This document shows positions 5,929 to 9,811 of a stretch of DNA of 9,811 nt, in pieces. The notes beneath the pieces were generated by a model. The model was not told the origin of the DNA, did no database searches, and was given only the letters and a program-made list of their open reading frames with translations. Position numbers and translations under genes: made by a program. Every line of letters begins with the position of its first letter. The first letter of the stretch is position 1. Origin of the DNA: Betaproteobacteria bacterium (GTDB taxonomy: Bacteria; Pseudomonadota; Gammaproteobacteria; Burkholderiales; Rhodocyclaceae); NCBI GenBank assembly GCA_025997075.1, contig BNUC01000132.1, forward strand, positions 1-9,811, in the 5' to 3' direction.

Positions 5929-8103
5929 ATGAAAAAATTCTTCCTCTGGTTCGCCTCCTTCCGTCTGCGGATGCTGTTCCGCACTGCTTTCCTGTTTCTC
6001 ATCCTCGCAGTCGTGGCGCTGGCGGTGACGGTGTTACAGGGGGAAAAGCAGCGGAGTTACAAGAATTACCAGAGCGGGCTGGCGAAAACCAAGGAGCAGA
6101 TTGTTGCCCGCCTGCGTCATCCTTCCGGGCAGCTTGCCTTGTTGAACCCGACGCGAAACTCAAGCGGGACGGGCAAGCTGCACCCGGTGCTGTTGCCTTT
6201 CTCGGCGATTGATTTCGATGACCAGAACAAGGTGCGGCATGCCGTGGAGATGGCGGATTGCCTGATTCGCTATGAGCGGCACGGCAGCCTGTGCGTGGCG
6301 ATTGGCAATAATCCGTGGATTGGCGGCTTCATTTATGCCGCCGGCACGTTTTCCAGCGGCCCGCTGACGGCGCATGAAATTGGTAACAAATACATCGATG
6401 GGGCGCACCGGATGCGCGTCGCCGTATATCTGCGCGGTCGGCATCATCGCTGGCTGGCGCCGTTCGAGGTTTTACCCCCCCGACGGGGCGCGGCCTTCGA
6501 GGGCGTGCGTGGACGCTTTACCGGCTACGAGGAACTCGATGAGCGCGACTACACCGGGAAGAAGCCGGTCAAGGATTTTCGCGGTTGGGTCTGGCAGGAA
6601 GCGAAGTGCCTTGATGCGCGGCAGAACCCGGAAGATTGCGAGAAACGCTCATTCTTTTCCGTGCGCCTGCCCGTCGAGGAACTGATCGCCGACTTGCTGC
6701 AAACCCACCGTTCCTTCTGGCCGCCGCCTGACCTTGACGATATTCATGTGCGGATCGAAGTTTTGCCGCCGGTACGGGTGGAAGAAGTGAAATCGGAAGT
6801 GGCGCAGGATGCCGAACCAATAATCACGCAAAAAATTACAGCTATGCCCGCCCTGTTCGATAGCGAAACCCCCGGTGCGGTGACTCCATTTTCCCTGGGC
6901 GATTTGGGCGCACTGCTGCAAACGGGCGAAACTTTGCGCGTCCGCCGCGAAAATGATGAACGCGATCTGGCGCTGATTCGCGGCGGCAAGGAGGGCGCGG
7001 AAGAACAGATTTCGCCTCTGCTGATGCGCCTGATTCGCCGCCTGCCGGTTGCGGTGCGAGGTGAAGATGACGATGCGCCCGCCGCCGTCGATCTCGAAGA
7101 CAGCGTGGCGACGCCAACGGGCAATTACCGGATTTTTCTGCATGGCGAAGCCGACAGCGTGGTCAACCAGACCCTGAGCGCCACCGCGACCCGGTTATCG
7201 TGGTTTGTCGGCGCGATCATGGCGGCGATTGTGCTGGCCTGGCTCATCATCGAAATGGGCATTACGCGGCGCATTACGCTGCTTACCCGACGCTCAAGAC
7301 AGCTTTCCCGTTCCGTCAGCGAACCGGACGGCTTCATGTCTTTTGATTTTTCCGACCTCAAGGGCAACGACGAACTGGGCATTCTCGCCAACGGCCTCAA
7401 CCACCTGCTACGCCGCGTCAAGGAAGACGCCGGACGGGAACGCATCCGCGCCGCGCAGGAAAAAGAACAATGGCACGCCGTGGGGCACGAAATCATGTCG
7501 CCCCTGCAATCCCTGCTGGCCCTGCACGGCAATCCGGACGACCCGAGTCACCGCTACCTCGCCCGGATGCAGCAGGCATTACGGGTGCTCTACGGCAGCG
7601 CCAGCCCCAGCGAAGCATTTCAATCCTCCACCCTGGCGGTGGCGACGCTCGACCTCGACGCTTTCCTGACCAATATCGCCGCCAACGCCCCGCACATCGG
7701 CATCGACAATGTGCGCTATGCCCCGCTGGGAGAGCCCGTACCCATCCACGCCGACGAATACTCACTTGAAGACGTCGCTGGCCACCTCCTCAAAAACGCC
7801 GACCGCTACCGCGAACCAGGCACGCCGATTACGCTAAGCTTGAGTCTTGGCGACGGAGAGCAAGGCAAGGTCACGGTAAAAGTCCACAACACCGGCCCCG
7901 CCATCAAGCCGGAGTGGCTGGAAAAGATTTTTGAATACGGATTTTCCGGCTCAGGCGAAAACACCACGGAAGGCAGCCGGGGGCAAGGGCTTTTTGTGGC
8001 GAAAACCTACATGGCGAAAATGGGCGGTACGATACGCGTGGAAAATGAAGAGAGCGGCGTGAGTTTTTATCTGGAACTGAAGCGCGCGGATGAGCGTGAG
8101 TAA
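5929..8103 (+). CDS. Membrane sensor histidine kinase with large extracytoplasmic domain
   Basis: The protein is 724 aa. I chose ATG 5929 (MKKFFLWFASF) because a membrane helix follows at once; the frame is open from 5710, but that part overlaps the DUF2007 gene and reads as noise. No clear ribosome site precedes it, so it may depend on coupling. Domains: helix 1 (about 17-36), extracytoplasmic region (about 37-421, not recognised), helix 2 (about 423-443), HAMP (about 444-505), and a HisKA-like region with His520 in the H box (GHEIMSPLQSL). The ATP-binding part has the N box HLLKNADRY (Asn623), HNTGPAI (653-659, the common NTG variant of the G1 box), F-box IFEYGFSG and G2 box GSRGQGLFVAK (from 682). 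All key kinase residues seem present, so it should autophosphorylate and pass phosphate to D54 of the upstream regulator. The spacing to the DUF2007 gene is 43 bp. Confidence 0.93.
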   Translation: MKKFFLWFASFRLRMLFRTAFLFLILAVVALAVTVLQGEKQRSYKNYQSGLAKTKEQIVARLRHPSGQLALLNPTRNSSGTGKLHPVLLPFSAIDFDDQNKVRHAVEMADCLIRYERHGSLCVAIGNNPWIGGFIYAAGTFSSGPLTAHEIGNKYIDGAHRMRVAVYLRGRHHRWLAPFEVLPPRRGAAFEGVRGRFTGYEELDERDYTGKKPVKDFRGWVWQEAKCLDARQNPEDCEKRSFFSVRLPVEELIADLLQTHRSFWPPPDLDDIHVRIEVLPPVRVEEVKSEVAQDAEPIITQKITAMPALFDSETPGAVTPFSLGDLGALLQTGETLRVRRENDERDLALIRGGKEGAEEQISPLLMRLIRRLPVAVRGEDDDAPAAVDLEDSVATPTGNYRIFLHGEADSVVNQTLSATATRLSWFVGAIMAAIVLAWLIIEMGITRRITLLTRRSRQLSRSVSEPDGFMSFDFSDLKGNDELGILANGLNHLLRRVKEDAGRERIRAAQEKEQWHAVGHEIMSPLQSLLALHGNPDDPSHRYLARMQQALRVLYGSASPSEAFQSSTLAVATLDLDAFLTNIAANAPHIGIDNVRYAPLGEPVPIHADEYSLEDVAGHLLKNADRYREPGTPITLSLSLGDGEQGKVTVKVHNTGPAIKPEWLEKIFEYGFSGSGENTTEGSRGQGLFVAKTYMAKMGGTIRVENEESGVSFYLELKRADERE

Positions 8104-8110
8104 TTCGCCG

Positions 8111-8140
8111 ATGCTGCCATCAGCATAAATAATATTATTT
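8111..8140. other. Hairpin plus AT palindrome after the kinase gene
   Basis: ATGCTG-CCAT-CAGCAT (8111-8126) forms a 6-bp stem and is followed at once by the perfect palindrome AAATAATATTATTT (8127-8140). It lies 7 bp after the kinase stop and 26 bp before the next start. It could be a weak terminator or attenuator separating the kinase operon from the next gene, or part of that gene's promoter. The downstream tract is mixed A/T, not a clean T run. Confidence 0.35.
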
Positions 8141-8166
8141 TATTACTTGAAAAAAATGGAAGAAAA

Positions 8167-8544
8167 ATGACAAAGAGTCGCAAGCGCAGTTACATAGGGA
8201 TTTTGATAACAAGTGCTGTACTGGCCTACCTTGTGACAATGCTGCACCCGCAAATGGATACCGCTCCATTTCTGTATCTATCATCAATAATGGGTTTATC
8301 TTCCTTTATATATGCAGTTAGATACAGATCGAAAAACATCCTGGTTATTTCACTAATTACAATACTCGGCATCATCGTTCATTTGCTGGGAGCATGGTGG
8401 CCGTGGCAAAAGCCGCTTGATTGCGCCACGGTCTGTTTCAGTTGGCCACAAATGATCATGCTGCTGGGTGGCGTACTGCTTGGCACGGTATTTGGCATCA
8501 TTTCTCTGATTAAAACTTTACGTGATGTGATAAAGCCCGTATAG
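8167..8544 (+). CDS. Small four-helix membrane protein, function unknown
   Basis: The protein is 125 aa with a purine-rich site (GGAAGA) just before ATG 8167. Predicted membrane segments are about residues 9-26, 34-51, 56-76 and 95-115, with basic residues at the N-terminus (MTKSRKR) and in the loop after segment 2 (RYRSK), so both ends are probably cytoplasmic. The loop between segments 3 and 4 has Cys86 and Cys90 near WWPW. The coding sequence is AT-rich compared with the kinase gene (8281-8340 is 18 of 60 GC), which hints at separate origin. It follows the kinase by 63 bp across an AT-rich spacer. I recognise no family. Confidence 0.75.
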   Translation: MTKSRKRSYIGILITSAVLAYLVTMLHPQMDTAPFLYLSSIMGLSSFIYAVRYRSKNILVISLITILGIIVHLLGAWWPWQKPLDCATVCFSWPQMIMLLGGVLLGTVFGIISLIKTLRDVIKPV

Positions 8545-8928
8545 GTTGAGGAGGGCCTGTGATCCCCAACATCGTTACTTCTTTCAAGATGCCATATGTA
8601 CAATCACTACCCAACAGCCAGATTGGTCGTGAACAAATAAGCGCCTGCTGAAAGCCTGACCCAAGGATATTTCATGCAATGATTTTGCTAATTTTTGCCG
8701 GGGTTCGCAAGCTCGCCCAACTATATGGGCTGTCACCATCTTCACACAGACTGCCTGTTTCCGGTTCCATTACAATGAGTTTTCCGGATGCGGGCTTCCC
8801 GATGTCAACAGCACTCAGAGAGCCTGCTGTCGTCTTTAACCAGGCTGATTGTTTCCGGTTCCGTTACCTGCCGCCCATCGGAATATGACCGAATGGCTGC
8901 CTGTATCGTACCGGATTTGGGAGATATC
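8545..8928. other. 384-bp stretch without a convincing gene
   Basis: A 69-codon frame at 8679-8888 has no plausible family and poor start context, so I do not call it. The only structure I see is a near-perfect 18-bp direct repeat (8756-8773 and 8850-8867). The promoter of the downstream racemase-like gene probably lies here, but I could not pick a confident one. Confidence 0.6.
8756..8867 (+). repeat. 18-bp direct repeat, 94 bp apart, 17/18 identical
   Basis: TGTTTCCGGTTCCATTAC (8756-8773) recurs at 8850-8867 with one change (A to G). Both copies lie upstream of the racemase-like gene. They may be binding sites or traces of an old duplication. Confidence 0.6.
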
Positions 8929-9585
8929 ATGCGTTCAGTAGGGATTATCAGCGTCACGATCAATGCGGCGGCGCCACTCTTGGCCAACCTCGGTCCCCTG
9001 GCCGTGAGCGAGAACTGGAAACTCCGGAATTATCTGGACGAAGGTCTTCAGGATCTCGTGCAACGCGAGGGGCGCGTCACCCCTGCCAGTATCGCCCGCC
9101 TGATGCGTATGATTGGCGACGCTGTCGAGGATGGGTCGGACGTGATTCTCCTGAGCTGCACGGTGTTCTCCCCGTACATCGATACCCTCCAGATCCTGTT
9201 TTCGACGCCGGTCATTGGCGCGGATTGCGCCATGCTCAAGCAGGCCGTCAGCTTACAAAAAAGAACGGCGATTCTCTGCACCTTTCCGGCCACGGTCGAA
9301 ACCTCGGAACGCCTGTTCCGCTCGGAAGCCGGGATATCCGGTTTTCCTTGCGATGTCAGCACTTTCCTGCTGGAAGAGGCCGCCACGGCATTCAAGTCGG
9401 GAGACAGACAAAAGCACGACCAGATCATCGCGGACACCGCGAGGAATCTGGCGCAAGACTTCGGGGCCATCGTTCTCGCGCAGATATCGATGGCTCCAGC
9501 CGCTGCTCTCCTGACGGACCTCCACGTTCCCGTGCTGACCAGCCCCGCCTGCGTGGCTTCGGTACTCAAGGCTCTGCTCGAATAA
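8929..9585 (+). CDS. Asp/Glu/hydantoin racemase-superfamily protein
   Basis: The protein is 218 aa. ATG 8929 has a GGGAGA ribosome site 6 nt upstream and starts the expected first strand (MRSVGIISVT); the frame is open from 8788, but the extra 47 residues look non-coding. The N-terminal half contains the catalytic-cysteine strand DVILLSCTVFSPY with Cys77, at the position of the first catalytic Cys in glutamate (C73) and hydantoin (C76) racemases. In the C-terminal half, where the family usually has a second Cys in an LGC-x-G-M type motif, this protein reads IVLAQISM, with Gln185 in place of Cys. Cys208 is too far along to replace it. It may therefore be a non-racemising member such as an isomerase or decarboxylase, or act on an unusual substrate. 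It is cytoplasmic, and no operon partner is visible. Confidence 0.85.
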   Translation: MRSVGIISVTINAAAPLLANLGPLAVSENWKLRNYLDEGLQDLVQREGRVTPASIARLMRMIGDAVEDGSDVILLSCTVFSPYIDTLQILFSTPVIGADCAMLKQAVSLQKRTAILCTFPATVETSERLFRSEAGISGFPCDVSTFLLEEAATAFKSGDRQKHDQIIADTARNLAQDFGAIVLAQISMAPAAALLTDLHVPVLTSPACVASVLKALLE

Positions 9586-9614
9586 AAAACGGTATCGCGG
9601 GTAAAAGCCGGGAA

Positions 9615-9811
9615 TCAGATCCTGATCGAACCGCGTGGTGTTGCCAGCGAGACAACCTCGATGCCGTATCTGCGCGCCACCTGGTGATACAGCTCGCGCG
9701 CCGCGATGAGCTTCGGGTTGCGCGCGTCCTTGGCCTGGGCGAGTTGCAGGTAACGCACGCCACGACCGGCCATCTCCTCGTTCCATCCCACGCGGTCGAG
9801 GTGCTTGAAAA
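9615..9811 (-). CDS. C-terminal part of an unidentified protein (partial, runs off the right edge)
   Basis: A frame enters from the right edge on the minus strand and stops at TGA 9615-9617, giving 65 visible residues. It includes HLDRVGWNEEMAGRGVRYL, then AQAKDARNPKLIAARELYH and ends IEVVSLATPRGSIRI. The composition is that of a real, soluble, helical alpha/beta protein, and codon usage matches the GC-rich neighbours. An internal Met could start a shorter version, but the frame continues upstream of it, so the true start is outside the window. It converges on the racemase-like gene with a 29-bp gap. I do not recognise the family. Confidence 0.65.
   Translation of the reverse strand, partial: FKHLDRVGWNEEMAGRGVRYLQLAQAKDARNPKLIAARELYHQVARRYGIEVVSLATPRGSIRI

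Noticed and set aside
8545..8570. Possible terminator after the small membrane-protein gene (GTTG...CAAC)
   Set aside because: The arms match only partly and no T run follows, so it is not a supportable terminator.
8679..8888. 69-codon frame on the plus strand in the gap before the racemase-like gene
   Set aside because: An AAGGA lies upstream but at poor spacing (11 nt), better placed for ATG 8674, which ends after two codons. There is no family resemblance, and it spans a direct repeat read in different frames.
8788..8928. Longer N-terminus for the racemase-like protein
   Set aside because: The 47 extra residues do not fit the family; ATG 8929 has a good ribosome site and begins the first strand.
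9253..9786. 177-codon frame on the minus strand at the right end
   Set aside because: It is antisense to the racemase-like gene and overlaps, in another frame, the partial gene ending at 9615, which looks more like a real protein.

Overview
The window looks like a chromosomal segment of a moderately GC-rich Gram-negative proteobacterium. A betaproteobacterium, for example of the Rhodocyclales type, would fit the protein style and the apparent ISAzo13-type element at the left edge, but this is inference, not proof. Coding density is high and most starts have clear Shine-Dalgarno sites.

Layout: the left edge (2-97, + strand) is the last 31 codons of a gene that resembles the C-terminus of an ISAzo13-type transposase. 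It ends 4 bp from the stop of a leftward gene cluster. Read in its own direction (4541 down to 102, - strand), that cluster has four genes: a membrane-anchored SPFH/band-7 protein whose core domain is tandemly duplicated (557 aa), an SH3-domain protein (486 aa), a 54-residue peptide with a signal-peptide-like N-terminus, and an exported SH3-domain protein (351 aa). Gaps are 2, 38 and 44 bp, so one transcript is likely.

A 217-bp divergent control region (4542-4758) separates it from a rightward cluster: an OmpR-type response regulator (4759-5475), a DUF2007-like small protein (5499-5885) and a membrane histidine kinase with a large extracytoplasmic region (5929-8103). The control region contains a perfect 17-bp palindrome, two ACAAATC repeats one helical turn apart and a second palindrome. 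These are plausible operators through which the regulator controls itself and/or the SPFH cluster. An AT-rich four-helix membrane protein gene follows (8167-8544), possibly foreign.

After a 384-bp stretch without a convincing gene come an Asp/Glu-racemase-superfamily protein (8929-9585) that lacks the expected second catalytic cysteine, and, converging on it, the C-terminal part of an unidentified gene (9615 to the right edge, - strand).

The most interesting unit is the divergent pair of clusters. A two-component system with an embedded DUF2007 protein sits back to back with a duplicated-SPFH scaffold and SH3-domain partners. This would fit an envelope- or membrane-state-sensing system. That function is inferred from gene order and domains only.
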